34,253 nucleotides of DNA from contig CP070746.1 of assembly GCA_020348305.1 (NCBI GenBank), positions 4,897,075 to 4,931,327 on the forward strand, given 5' to 3'. Made by a program: the position numbers and the translations under genes. The stretch's first letter is position 1, and each line of letters opens with the position of its first letter. Shown here in pieces: positions 7,426-14,556 of this stretch. The DNA comes from Desulfobacterales bacterium (lineage in GTDB: Bacteria > Desulfobacterota > Desulfobacteria > Desulfobacterales > JAHEIW01). The notes beneath the pieces are model-generated. The model had not been told where the DNA came from and made no database searches. It was given only the letters and a program-made list of their open reading frames with translations.

Positions 7426-9075
7426 TTACAATGCTTTGATCTTGTAAACCTGGTTGGAATCCGGGTCAATCACATGCACCCCGCAGGCGATACATGGATC
7501 GAAGGAATGGACCGTCCGCAGAATCTCAAGGGGTTTTTTGGGATCTGCCACCGGTGTCCCAATCAGGGATTCTTCCACCGGACCGAGCTTTCCTTTTTCA
7601 TCCCGCGGGCAGAGGTTCCAGGTGGAAGGCACCACATACTGATAGTTTTTGATCTTTTTGTTTTCAATCTGTACCCAGTGCCCCAGTGATCCTCTGGGAA
7701 CGTCGTTTAATCCAACGCCCATAGCGCTGTCGGGCATTTCATAGGGTTGGTAAGTTGCGGTATCGCCTACCTTAAGATTGGCAACCAGCTCCATGACCCA
7801 GGTTTGTATTCTCTCACCGATAGCCAGGGTTTCGATGCCGCGTGCGGCGGTGCGCCCAAGGGTGGAGAACAGAGCCGCCGCATTGACACCAAGTGTGCTC
7901 AAAATTTTATCCACAATGGGTTTGATATCCGGGTGGCCTTTTGCGTACGCCACCAGGACTCTTGCAAGCGGTCCAACCTCGCAGGGTTCGCCGTCATAGC
8001 GTGGTGCTTTGAACCAGGAGTATTTCCCGCCTCCCGGTCGGTACTTCGGATTTTCCTGCAGCGGTTTGGTTTCACCCTTGGATGGATGTTTGGAACCGTT
8101 ACCTTCATACCATGCGCGGGCCACATGCTCGGTGACATTTTCTTGCTGCGCCATTTTGACTCCAGCAAAATTTCGTTTCATAATGACCCCCCTGGGCATA
8201 TACAGGCTTTCGGGCTCTTGATCGGTTTCCGGAAATTCACCCCATGCCATAAAGTTACTCGTACCGCCGATAGCCCCCCAGTCTTTGTAGAATGAAGCAA
8301 CCGCCAGCAGATCCGGGATATAAACATTCTTGATGAATTCCTGGGTCTCTTTGGTAATATATAAAAATTCAGCAATGCGATCCGGCGTGAGGTCTTTGAC
8401 GCAAGTCACGCCCCCGACAACCAACGATTGTGGATGCGGATTCTTTCCACCGAATATGGCATGCATGCGAGCGGCTCTGGCCTGAAGGCGAATTGCTTCT
8501 ATATAGTGCGCAGCCGCCATTAAATTTGCCTCTGGCGTCAGTTTATACTCTGGATGCCCCCAGTATGCATTAGAAAAAGGACCTAGCTGACCGCTACCGA
8601 CAAATACCTTAATGCGATCTTGCACGCTTTTAAAATAAACCGTACCTCCCCAGGGTGCCTTGCTGACATTATCAGATAATGCAGCGGTTTTTTTGGGATC
8701 GGCCTTTAGTGCACTGACGATATCTACCCAGTCGAGAGCATGTAAATGATAGAAATGGACAATATGGTCATGCTGAAACTGGGCACCCATTAAAAGATTT
8801 CGAATGAGCCGTGCATTTTTTGGAATCTTTACGCCAACCGCATTATCGACTGCCCTCACCGAGGACAGAGCATGGGTGTATGTTCAGACTCCGCATGAAC
8901 GCTGCACAAAATGATGGGCATCCCGGGGATCACGTCCCTGTAAAATTAGTTCAATCCCTCGGAACATTTGGCCTGAGCTCCAGGCATTTATCACCTTACC
9001 TCCGGACACCTCGACTTCGATTCTAAGGTGACCTTCTATTCTGGTAATCGGATCTATCGTTATTCGTTGTGCCAT
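7426..9075 (-). CDS. Nickel hydrogenase large subunit with in-frame UGA, predicted selenocysteine at the N-terminal nickel motif
   Basis: The reading frame is continuous for 549 codons except for one TGA at 8884-8886 (codon 64). Before it the protein reads [13 protein letters not shown] (residues 8-20), [19 protein letters not shown] (35-53) and RSCGV (59-63). After it comes [13 protein letters not shown]. In Cys-type group 1 enzymes the L1 motif is RxCGxC, so the UGA replaces the second cysteine exactly. The C-terminal motif DPCIACGVH (526-534) keeps both cysteines, and the last 15 residues after His534 are the peptide removed by the maturation protease. A GGAGGAG six bases before the ATG fixes the start. 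A hairpin downstream of the UGA fits a bacterial SECIS element. I infer a selenoprotein with ligands Cys61, Sec64, Cys528 and Cys531. The alternative is a nonsense mutation or sequencing error. The enzyme is the catalytic subunit for H2 oxidation or evolution in the periplasm. Confidence 0.85.
8850..8868 (-). promoter_or_regulatory. Candidate bacterial SECIS hairpin
   Basis: On the minus strand CTGTCCTC (8868-8861) pairs with GAGGGCAG (8857-8850) in an eight-base-pair stem with one internal G-U pair and a GGU loop. The loop guanines lie 23 bases after the UGA at 8886-8884. Bacterial SECIS elements are short hairpins inside the coding region a few tens of bases past the UGA, with a GU-containing apical loop, so position and loop fit. 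The same bases also encode a conserved protein segment (ALSSVRAV), so some pairing could be incidental. Confidence 0.6.
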
Positions 9076-9129
9076 ATGATCTCCTCCCTTTTCTTAAAAA
9101 GGATGTCTAATTATTCTGTTCTCGATTGG

Positions 9130-10071
9130 CTAAAGTTCTTCGTAAAACGGCGTGAAATTATCCCAGAAATTTGGCTCACTGCAACCGATGCAGGGTGCAC
9201 CGGCTTCCACCGGCCAGCTGGTGCCGTCATTGAATTTAGCAATTGGGCAGTTGTTATAAGTCTCGGGGCCACGGCAACCCATTTTATAGAGGCAATAACC
9301 TAAGGCTGCCTCTTCAGAACCAAACTCTTCGACAAACTCGTCATTTTCAAAATGAGCTCTCCTTGGACACTGGTCATGGATGGTTTTGCCATAAGCAAAA
9401 AGCGGCCGGCCAAGATCGTCCAAGGCTGGAAGTTTGCCTAGAAGGAGATAGTTGACAATCGTGCCAACAAAATTAACCGGATTTGGCGGGCATCCGGCAA
9501 TATTAACCGTTTTGATACCCAGTGCTTCCCCTACACTCTTATATCCACCGGGGCTTGGTTTCGCCGCTGGAATACCACCAAATGTAGCACAGGCTCCGAT
9601 GGCAATTACAGCCGCAGCTTTGGGACAAACATCCTTGGCGATTTCCAAAAACGTGCGTCCGCCAATTTTTCCATAACCACCATCGTAATTTGTGGCTATG
9701 GATCCCTCAACAACGCAGATAAATTCTCCATTGTATTTTTTTTTGGCCATATGCAGTTGATCTTCCGCCTGCTGTCCCGAAGATGCCATAATGGTTTCAT
9801 GATATTCTATCGAAAGAATTTCAAGAACCAGCTCATCGACATAAGGATACTGGCTTCTTAGGAGGCCTTCAGAGCAACCGGTGCATTCACCAAAATGGAG
9901 CCAAATCACCGGCGGTCTTTGAGCCGGAGCGGCAAAGACCTCGGCCACTTTTGGTACAAATGACGATGAGAGCCCCATTGTCGCCGTCAGGAACGTACAA
10001 TACTTCATGAAGTCCCTTCGGGAGATCCCTTTGCTCTCCAGTTTTTCATAAAATGCGCTTTCTTTTTCCAT
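9130..10071 (-). CDS. Hydrogenase small subunit, Tat-exported (HynB/HydA type)
   Basis: The 313-residue product starts with a twin-arginine signal (ISRRDFMK at residues 16-23, hydrophobic stretch to about 47, cleavage probably near AAPA). The fold follows, with the proximal-cluster motif LHFGECTGCSE (Cys63, Cys66), GACATFGGIPAA, AGCPPNPVNF, and the C-terminal cluster region CLYKMGCRGPETYNNCP and APCIGCSEPNFWD. A proline (in SWPVEAGAPC) sits where classical [NiFeSe] small subunits are thought to have an extra cysteine, so the medial cluster is probably [3Fe-4S]. The start at 10071 is chosen because GAGGAGG lies six bases upstream. A longer frame from 10116 has no such site. The partner large subunit follows after 54 bases. 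No membrane cytochrome subunit is encoded, which suggests a soluble periplasmic heterodimer feeding cytochrome c3-type carriers. Confidence 0.95.
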   Translation of the reverse strand: MEKESAFYEKLESKGISRRDFMKYCTFLTATMGLSSSFVPKVAEVFAAPAQRPPVIWLHFGECTGCSEGLLRSQYPYVDELVLEILSIEYHETIMASSGQQAEDQLHMAKKKYNGEFICVVEGSIATNYDGGYGKIGGRTFLEIAKDVCPKAAAVIAIGACATFGGIPAAKPSPGGYKSVGEALGIKTVNIAGCPPNPVNFVGTIVNYLLLGKLPALDDLGRPLFAYGKTIHDQCPRRAHFENDEFVEEFGSEEAALGYCLYKMGCRGPETYNNCPIAKFNDGTSWPVEAGAPCIGCSEPNFWDNFTPFYEEL

Positions 10072-10158
10072 TGGCACCTCCTCGTTGCGGTTAAAGGTCA
10101 CTTCAAATACCGCCAACTGCCTTATGGGGTTGCAAGCGCCTTATCCCATCACAGTTTC

Positions 10159-10183
10159 GGCAGCAAGAGGCCCCATTGCTGCC
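10159..10183 (-). promoter_or_regulatory. Hairpin in the hydrogenase mRNA leader
   Basis: GGCAGCAA and TTGCTGCC form a perfect eight-base-pair stem around a nine-base loop, about 90-110 bases upstream of the small-subunit start and downstream of the predicted promoter. There is no T-run on the minus strand, so it is not a simple terminator. A very short frame (ATG to TAG, 11 codons) ends at its edge. Function is unknown. Confidence 0.4.
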
Positions 10184-10309
10184 TATAGTGAAAGGGCATG
10201 TCGCTTGATCAAAACCATTACTCCTTGTTATTTTAAGATAAGATTTTTTGAAAGGGTGGGAAACGGTACACCAAAGGTAATGAATACCCTACAAAAACTA
10301 AATGATATT

Positions 10310-10338
10310 TTTATAGAGCAAGATCGGCGATAAGTCAA
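10310..10338 (-). promoter_or_regulatory. Predicted sigma70 promoter of the hydrogenase structural genes
   Basis: TTGACT (10338-10333) and TATAAA (10315-10310) are separated by exactly 17 bases on the minus strand. Transcription would start near 10303 and leave a leader of roughly 230 bases before the small-subunit ATG. The site begins just after the stop codon of the upstream hypothetical gene. I see no sigma54 -24/-12 site in the spacer. Confidence 0.65.
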
Positions 10339-10344
10339 CAACCA

Positions 10345-10821
10345 TTATTCATTTTCGTCATCAATATCAACGTAATCGTCATCTGCAATTTTAAGGGAAG
10401 AATCAATTTTTTTTATTTCCCCTTTATCGTCGTAGGTATCCTCAAAATCATCTTCAAGCAGTTCGTCCATATCGCAGGATTCGTCTTCAAGTTCCTCAGC
10501 AATTTCTAAAGCTTCACGTTCCTTGGTTAATAATTCTATGTCGTCAAAAAAAAGATCTACCGATTCTTTGCCCTTGGATCCGTAAAGGTCAATGACCGCA
10601 TCTGCAATTTTTGCGGTGTAAGAATTTGGTGGATAAAGATTTTTGGTTCTAAGGATGGAAATTAGCGATTCTTTACCGCTTTTTATTGCAAGTCGAATTA
10701 CTTTATTTTCATAAGTTTCTTCACAAAGAAGGGACATAGTTTCTTTATTCAATTCGGCGTATTCTTGAATAACGAGTCGTCTATTATCATTGTCTTTCAA
10801 AATTGTATATTTTTGTTTCAT
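10345..10821 (-). CDS. Hypothetical acidic protein
   Basis: This 158-residue protein has no family I recognise. The first 85 residues look like a compact mixed domain (YTILKDNDNRRLVIQEYAEL at the start, then a helical stretch with YPPNSYTAKIADAVIDLYG). The last 70 residues are strongly acidic, with runs of Asp and Glu, and are probably disordered. No signal peptide or membrane segment is visible, so it is likely cytoplasmic. An AGGGGA seven bases before the ATG supports the start. It is upstream of the hydrogenase genes on the same strand, but the hydrogenase promoter follows its stop codon, so it probably forms its own unit. Confidence 0.7.
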   Translation of the reverse strand: MKQKYTILKDNDNRRLVIQEYAELNKETMSLLCEETYENKVIRLAIKSGKESLISILRTKNLYPPNSYTAKIADAVIDLYGSKGKESVDLFFDDIELLTKEREALEIAEELEDESCDMDELLEDDFEDTYDDKGEIKKIDSSLKIADDDYVDIDDENE

Positions 10822-11041
10822 GCTTAATCCCCTTTTACATATAACAGAATTTATTTATGAACCACGGGAATTGGTTTCTGAAAATGTCGATTGCAAACCA
10901 TAAAAACACAATCCTGTCAACACACAATGAGAAGGTCTGTTGAAAAAATTACTGCTAACCGGATAAGTGCGGGCTGAATTGCTAAAGGGCCCAGCATTGA
11001 CCGCATCAAAATTCCCTGGTATTGTATAAGCGACAAAGATA

Positions 11042-11070
11042 TTGACCTATATTTTGCAAAATGTTAGTAA
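11042..11070 (+). promoter_or_regulatory. Predicted promoter of tRNA-Ser(UGA)
   Basis: TTGACC and TAGTAA are separated by 17 bases. The -10 element ends 14 bases before the first base of the tRNA, the usual spacing for a stable-RNA promoter. Confidence 0.6.
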
Positions 11071-11084
11071 AATAGCTTCTTTGC

Positions 11085-11172
11085 GGAGGGATGGCTGAGT
11101 GGTCGAAAGCGGCGGTCTTGAAAACCGTTGAGGGTAACACCTCCGTGGGTTCGAATCCTACTCCCTCCGCCA
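11085..11172 (+). tRNA. tRNA-Ser (anticodon UGA)
   Basis: The acceptor stem GGAGGGA pairs with TCCCTCC (11162-11168), followed by discriminator G and an encoded CCA. The anticodon loop CTTGAAA carries TGA at 11119-11121, which reads UCA and related serine codons. A long variable arm between anticodon and T arms (class II) and the GGTTCGAATCC T-arm confirm serine identity. Confidence 0.97.
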
Positions 11173-11180
11173 GGTTCGTT

Positions 11181-11277
11181 GACAGTTAATGGTTATTTGT
11201 TATTGGTGACTGCATATTGCCAAAACTGGCCTTTCGGTATATCAGATACGAATAACTAATAACCAATAACAATTAAC
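11181..11277. repeat. Foldback of degenerate TAACCAATAA-type repeats between the tRNA genes
   Basis: The left arm (11185-11207) contains GGTTATTTGTTATTGGT and the right arm (about 11251-11277) contains ACCAATAACAATTAAC, its imperfect reverse complement. They surround an unrelated core of about 45 bases. The arms themselves consist of short AATAAC-like units. Similar foldbacks occur at 20591-20671 and 27781-27887. Confidence 0.55.
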
Positions 11278-11287
11278 ATCAATACAC

Positions 11288-11380
11288 GGAGAGATGGCCG
11301 AGCTGGCTGAAGGCGCTCGCCTGCTAAGCGAGTATGGGGTGAAAGCTCCATCGAGGGTTCGAATCCCTCTCTCTCCGCCA
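11288..11380 (+). tRNA. tRNA-Ser (anticodon GCU)
   Basis: The acceptor stem GGAGAGA pairs with TCTCTCC (11370-11376), followed by discriminator G and an encoded CCA. The anticodon loop CTGCTAA has GCT at 11323-11325, which reads AGC and AGU. The long variable arm and the GGTTCGAATCC T-arm are typical of tRNA-Ser. It may be co-transcribed with the tRNA-Ser 115 bases upstream. Confidence 0.97.
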
Positions 11381-11389
11381 AAAAAATAA

Positions 11390-11415
11390 CGCTCGAGGGC
11401 AGCCTCGGGCGTTTT
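11390..11415 (+). terminator. Terminator downstream of the tRNA-Ser pair, possibly bidirectional
   Basis: A nine-base-pair stem CGCTCGAGG / CCTCGGGCG with one G-T pair and a four-base loop is followed by TTTTGATTTTT. On the opposite strand the stem is followed by TTATTTTTTT, so it may also end the convergent glycosyltransferase transcript. Confidence 0.85.
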
Positions 11416-11457
11416 GATTTTTGGATATCGCTTTTTTTGCCATAGCGATTTCCTCTT

Positions 11458-12144
11458 CTAATCAAAAAATCGAAACCAGATTATCGTAAAAATGGCTTTG
11501 ATTCCGTCTTTCCACCCGATCTTTTTGCCTTCTTTGTAAGTTCTGCCGCTGTAACTAATGGGAACCTCATAAACACGGAAGCCTTTTTTGGCAATCTTCA
11601 TGGTGAACTCAGGTTCGAAACCAAAGCGATTTGATCTCAAGGTGATTTCGTTGATAACCTCCTTTTTAAAAACCTTGTAACATGTTTCCATATCCGTGAG
11701 ATTTAGGTTGCTGAATGCATCTGAGAGAAGTGTTAAGAATCGGTTGCCCACGTAGTGCCAGAAATATAGGACCCGGTGCGGTCCGCCGAGGAAACGGGAA
11801 CCGTAAACCACGTCAGCTCTGCCATCCAGTATGGGGACCAGAAGTGCCTCGTAATCACGCGGATCATATTCCAGATCGGCATCCTGGATGATAATAATAT
11901 CTCCAGATGCAGTTGCAAAGCCTGTTTGCAATGCAGCCCCCTTGCCACGATTTTTTTCATGGAAAAGCACGGTTATGTCTTCGTTTTGATTGTCAATTTC
12001 CTTCAATATCTCAGCTGTTCCATCCGTGGAGCCGTCATCTACAATGACAATCTCTTTTTCTCGCTCCAGCGCCTGGACACGCGAGACAATTTCTTTGATG
12101 GTCACCTCTTCGTTATAGACCGGAATTACAACCGATAATCTCAT
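11458..12144 (-). CDS. Glycosyltransferase family 2 (DPM1/polyprenyl-phosphate type)
   Basis: The 228-residue product is a short GT2 enzyme with one GT-A domain and no C-terminal membrane helices. It shows [11 protein letters not shown] at the N-terminus, the nucleotide-binding [22 protein letters not shown], and the DxD metal motif in [18 protein letters not shown] and the [10 protein letters not shown] acceptor-side segment follow, as in dolichol/undecaprenyl-phosphate mannose or glucose synthases. It probably transfers a sugar from a nucleotide sugar to a lipid carrier at the cytoplasmic membrane face. The ATG at 12144 puts the conserved strand at the N-terminus. A TTG seven codons upstream (12165) is less likely. 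It is convergent with the tRNA genes and divergent from the ten-gene operon. Confidence 0.9.
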   Translation of the reverse strand: MRLSVVIPVYNEEVTIKEIVSRVQALEREKEIVIVDDGSTDGTAEILKEIDNQNEDITVLFHEKNRGKGAALQTGFATASGDIIIIQDADLEYDPRDYEALLVPILDGRADVVYGSRFLGGPHRVLYFWHYVGNRFLTLLSDAFSNLNLTDMETCYKVFKKEVINEITLRSNRFGFEPEFTMKIAKKGFRVYEVPISYSGRTYKEGKKIGWKDGIKAIFTIIWFRFFD

Positions 12145-12315
12145 CTCTTTTGGCCTCGAAACCAATAATTTTTCGTATTGACGCTCAGCCGCCCTTAAGA
12201 TACCCTGCTTATGGTGATTCTCAATAATAGGTCGATTCTCTTTTTAATCACATTGATCAAATGCTTTCAAGACCAGAGTTCCTGAAACGTATCGCGCCGT
12301 CGATTGGTTTGGTGC

Positions 12316-12344
12316 TTGACACCCAAAGGGCAAATCATTATTTT
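12316..12344 (+). promoter_or_regulatory. Predicted sigma70 promoter of the ten-gene envelope operon
   Basis: A perfect TTGACA and a TATTTT are separated by 17 bases. The predicted start point is near 12351, about 55 bases before the first gene of the plus-strand run. Confidence 0.7.
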
Positions 12345-12406
12345 AAATCTATTAATAATATATATTTTTATCTAAAATCAATAAGTTATCAGCCCTTTAA
12401 TTCCAT

Positions 12407-13315
12407 ATGAATGCTAAAATGACGCGCTTATATCCCATCACATTTTTGCACGCCATGATTGCGGTAATGTGTTGCTTTACGTTTACGAGCTCAGTACTCG
12501 GCGTTTCACGGGACTCCTTAAAAGCGGAAATTGAAGCGGCCAGGGAAAATCTGAGAATCAGTATGGCAACCGAAAACCGCATTGCATCCGAGTTGCAAAA
12601 ACTCAAAAAATCAGGAAAGGCATCGCCGGATGTGATAACGGATTACGAAACGTATCTAAGCCGTGTTCAAGCCATGGTGGCCGAAAATCGAATGATCGTG
12701 AAAAAAATGGAGACCGCCTATGCCAGATATTATCCCGCAAAACCGTCCGCTGATGCGGGTAAAAAGGAAGAATTAACATCCATGGTGGATCCGAAGATCC
12801 CCGAGGAACAGGTTGTGGATGAGGTAGCGGCGCTGGATCGGGAACTCGACAATTCCCTGTCGGAATTCGATGAGATGTTGCTTACAGAATTGGATTTGAT
12901 CAAAGCAAAATCTGAACAAAAAATGCGGGATCTGGCTGAAGAAGCGGCAGAAGCGGCTAAACGCCTGCGGGATAAAGGTGTGGATCTAGATACCTCCTCC
13001 ACGGAAACATCGGCCGAATCTGAAGAAAAAGAAGCCGGTGAAAAAAAAGAGGCTGAGGCCGAAAAAAATGAATCCGGTACCGAGAAAACTAAGGATACCG
13101 AAAAAGGTGAAGGGGGAGAAGAAGTTGCCAGCCGGGACACTTCACGGGAAGGGGGTGAAGGTCCAACCCGGGATGAAAAGCGCTATAGCGCCAGCAAGGA
13201 TGATGACATTGTGGCCCGACAACTGCGCGAGGCTGCTGAAAAAGAAACCGATCCGGAGCTCAAAGAAAAATTGTGGAAAGAATATGAAGAATACAAAAAA
13301 AACACCAGTAAGTAA
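12407..13315 (+). CDS. Secreted coiled-coil protein, first gene of the ten-gene operon
   Basis: The 302-residue protein has a signal peptide (hydrophobic residues about 11-31). Two helical, coiled-coil-like stretches follow (about 37-105 and 135-200). A long, highly charged Glu/Lys region (about 200-250) is probably disordered, and a final helix rich in charged residues ends the protein. I recognise no catalytic domain. It is probably periplasmic. An ATG four codons downstream (12419) is an alternative start, and neither has a strong ribosome binding site. It is followed nine bases later by a lipoprotein gene, so the two are probably co-translated. A structural or linker role in the envelope is an inference from composition and context. 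Confidence 0.75.
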   Translation: MNAKMTRLYPITFLHAMIAVMCCFTFTSSVLGVSRDSLKAEIEAARENLRISMATENRIASELQKLKKSGKASPDVITDYETYLSRVQAMVAENRMIVKKMETAYARYYPAKPSADAGKKEELTSMVDPKIPEEQVVDEVAALDRELDNSLSEFDEMLLTELDLIKAKSEQKMRDLAEEAAEAAKRLRDKGVDLDTSSTETSAESEEKEAGEKKEAEAEKNESGTEKTKDTEKGEGGEEVASRDTSREGGEGPTRDEKRYSASKDDDIVARQLREAAEKETDPELKEKLWKEYEEYKKNTSK

Positions 13316-13324
13316 GGGATTCAC

Positions 13325-14548
13325 ATGAAAATGGTTGTCCGCTGCTTTTCAATAAACTTGATTTGCCTGATTATTCTTAGCGGTTGTGCCACCTATCAGG
13401 CTCAAAAGGTGGGACCCACCCCGATCATCCAAGCCGATGATGAAATTCTTGAAGCCCAATTAATGGACGTTGGAATTATTGTATTTAACAGTGCAGAATT
13501 AACCGAAGAAAAGGCTAAAAAAGAAGGTACCCATCCTGACATTCGCAAAGCCGAAAGCCACTTCATACCTTATCATCTCAAAAATACCTTACATCAAAGT
13601 AGTCAGTGGGGAGCTGTACGCGTCGTTCCGGCTGAAACCAACAGCGTGGATTTGCTGGTAAAGGGGGAGATCCTTGAGTCAAACGGTGAGCATCTAAGTT
13701 TGAAAATAGAGGTCGTCGATGCAACCGGAAAATCATGGTTGAAGAAAAGCTATAAGGAAAAAGCCAGTGCAGCTTTGTATTCCGGCAACTCAGCCGGAGA
13801 AAAAGATGCGTATCAGGACATTTATAATACCATTGCCAATGACATGGCAAAATATAAAGCGCAGCTAAGCCCTGACGAAATCGAAAAAATACGCTCGATC
13901 TCGAAATTAAAGTTTGCCCAAGACTTTGCGCCGGATGCATTTGGTGAATACCTGAAAAAAGACAAAAAAGGAATGATCACCATCAATCGCTTACCCGCTA
14001 ACGAAGACCCCATGATGGGACGCCTGCTGAAAATTAGAGAACGTGAATATATGTATGTGGATACGCTCAATGAATATTATGACGTATTTTACAATGAAAT
14101 GTGGTCGTCCTATGAAAACTGGCGCACGCTGAATTTGACGGAACAACAGGCCATTAAAAAAATAAAGCGGGAAGCTGCGATTCGGCAAATCGTCGGGGCA
14201 TTGCTGTTGGCGGGAGCCATTGTTATGGATTCGGGAAATTCAAGCAGTGTTCGTGCTCTTCAGATCGGTATGGTTGTCATTGGAGGACAGGTGATTATCG
14301 ATGGGTTTAATATTTCAAAAGAAGCGGAGATACATTCGGCAGCCATACAGGAGCTCAGCGAATCATTCGGAAATGAAATGAAACCTGTTGTAATGGAGTT
14401 TCAGGGTAAAAAATACGAACTGACCGGATCGGCCGAAGAGCAATTTAAGCGGTGGCGTGAATTGTTGCACAAAATATACAAGGCCGAAACCGGGTTTGAT
14501 CTGGATTCACCAACGGAGTCTGCCACCGAATCAAAAACAAATCCTTAA
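13325..14548 (+). CDS. Putative lipoprotein
   Basis: The 407-residue product begins with a lipoprotein signal peptide ending in the lipobox LSGC (Cys21), so it is likely anchored to the inner or outer membrane. Residues about 40-170 form a mixed domain that mentions no catalytic motif I know (MDVGIIVFNSAEL near 47, LLVKGEILESNG near 109). Residues about 275-340 hold a helix followed by two hydrophobic, glycine-rich stretches (AAIRQIVGALLLAGAIVMDS and IGMVVIGGQVIIDGF). The C-terminus is charged. It sits eight bases before the kinase gene and is almost certainly in the same transcript. The function is unknown; a GNA1162-like or envelope-assembly lipoprotein is possible but not supported by a motif. 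Confidence 0.8.
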   Translation: MKMVVRCFSINLICLIILSGCATYQAQKVGPTPIIQADDEILEAQLMDVGIIVFNSAELTEEKAKKEGTHPDIRKAESHFIPYHLKNTLHQSSQWGAVRVVPAETNSVDLLVKGEILESNGEHLSLKIEVVDATGKSWLKKSYKEKASAALYSGNSAGEKDAYQDIYNTIANDMAKYKAQLSPDEIEKIRSISKLKFAQDFAPDAFGEYLKKDKKGMITINRLPANEDPMMGRLLKIREREYMYVDTLNEYYDVFYNEMWSSYENWRTLNLTEQQAIKKIKREAAIRQIVGALLLAGAIVMDSGNSSSVRALQIGMVVIGGQVIIDGFNISKEAEIHSAAIQELSESFGNEMKPVVMEFQGKKYELTGSAEEQFKRWRELLHKIYKAETGFDLDSPTESATESKTNP

Positions 14549-14556
14549 TTGTTGAA

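Noticed and set aside
7426..8859. Reading the hydrogenase large subunit as two genes or a pseudogene
   Set aside because: The downstream piece would start at a GTG in the middle of a conserved motif without a ribosome binding site, the frame is otherwise intact, and the UGA sits exactly on a nickel-ligand codon.
10085..10333. An 82-codon plus-strand frame in the hydrogenase leader
   Set aside because: It runs antisense over the predicted promoter and leader hairpin, has no ribosome binding site and no protein-like features.
11256..11465. A 69-codon minus-strand frame across the second tRNA-Ser
   Set aside because: It is antisense to the tRNA-Ser(GCU) gene and its terminator, a well-known type of false protein call; the tRNA fold explains the bases.
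12730..13140. A 136-codon Ser-rich frame on the minus strand
   Set aside because: It is the antisense shadow of the Glu/Lys-rich segment of the secreted coiled-coil protein, which has a signal peptide and operon context.
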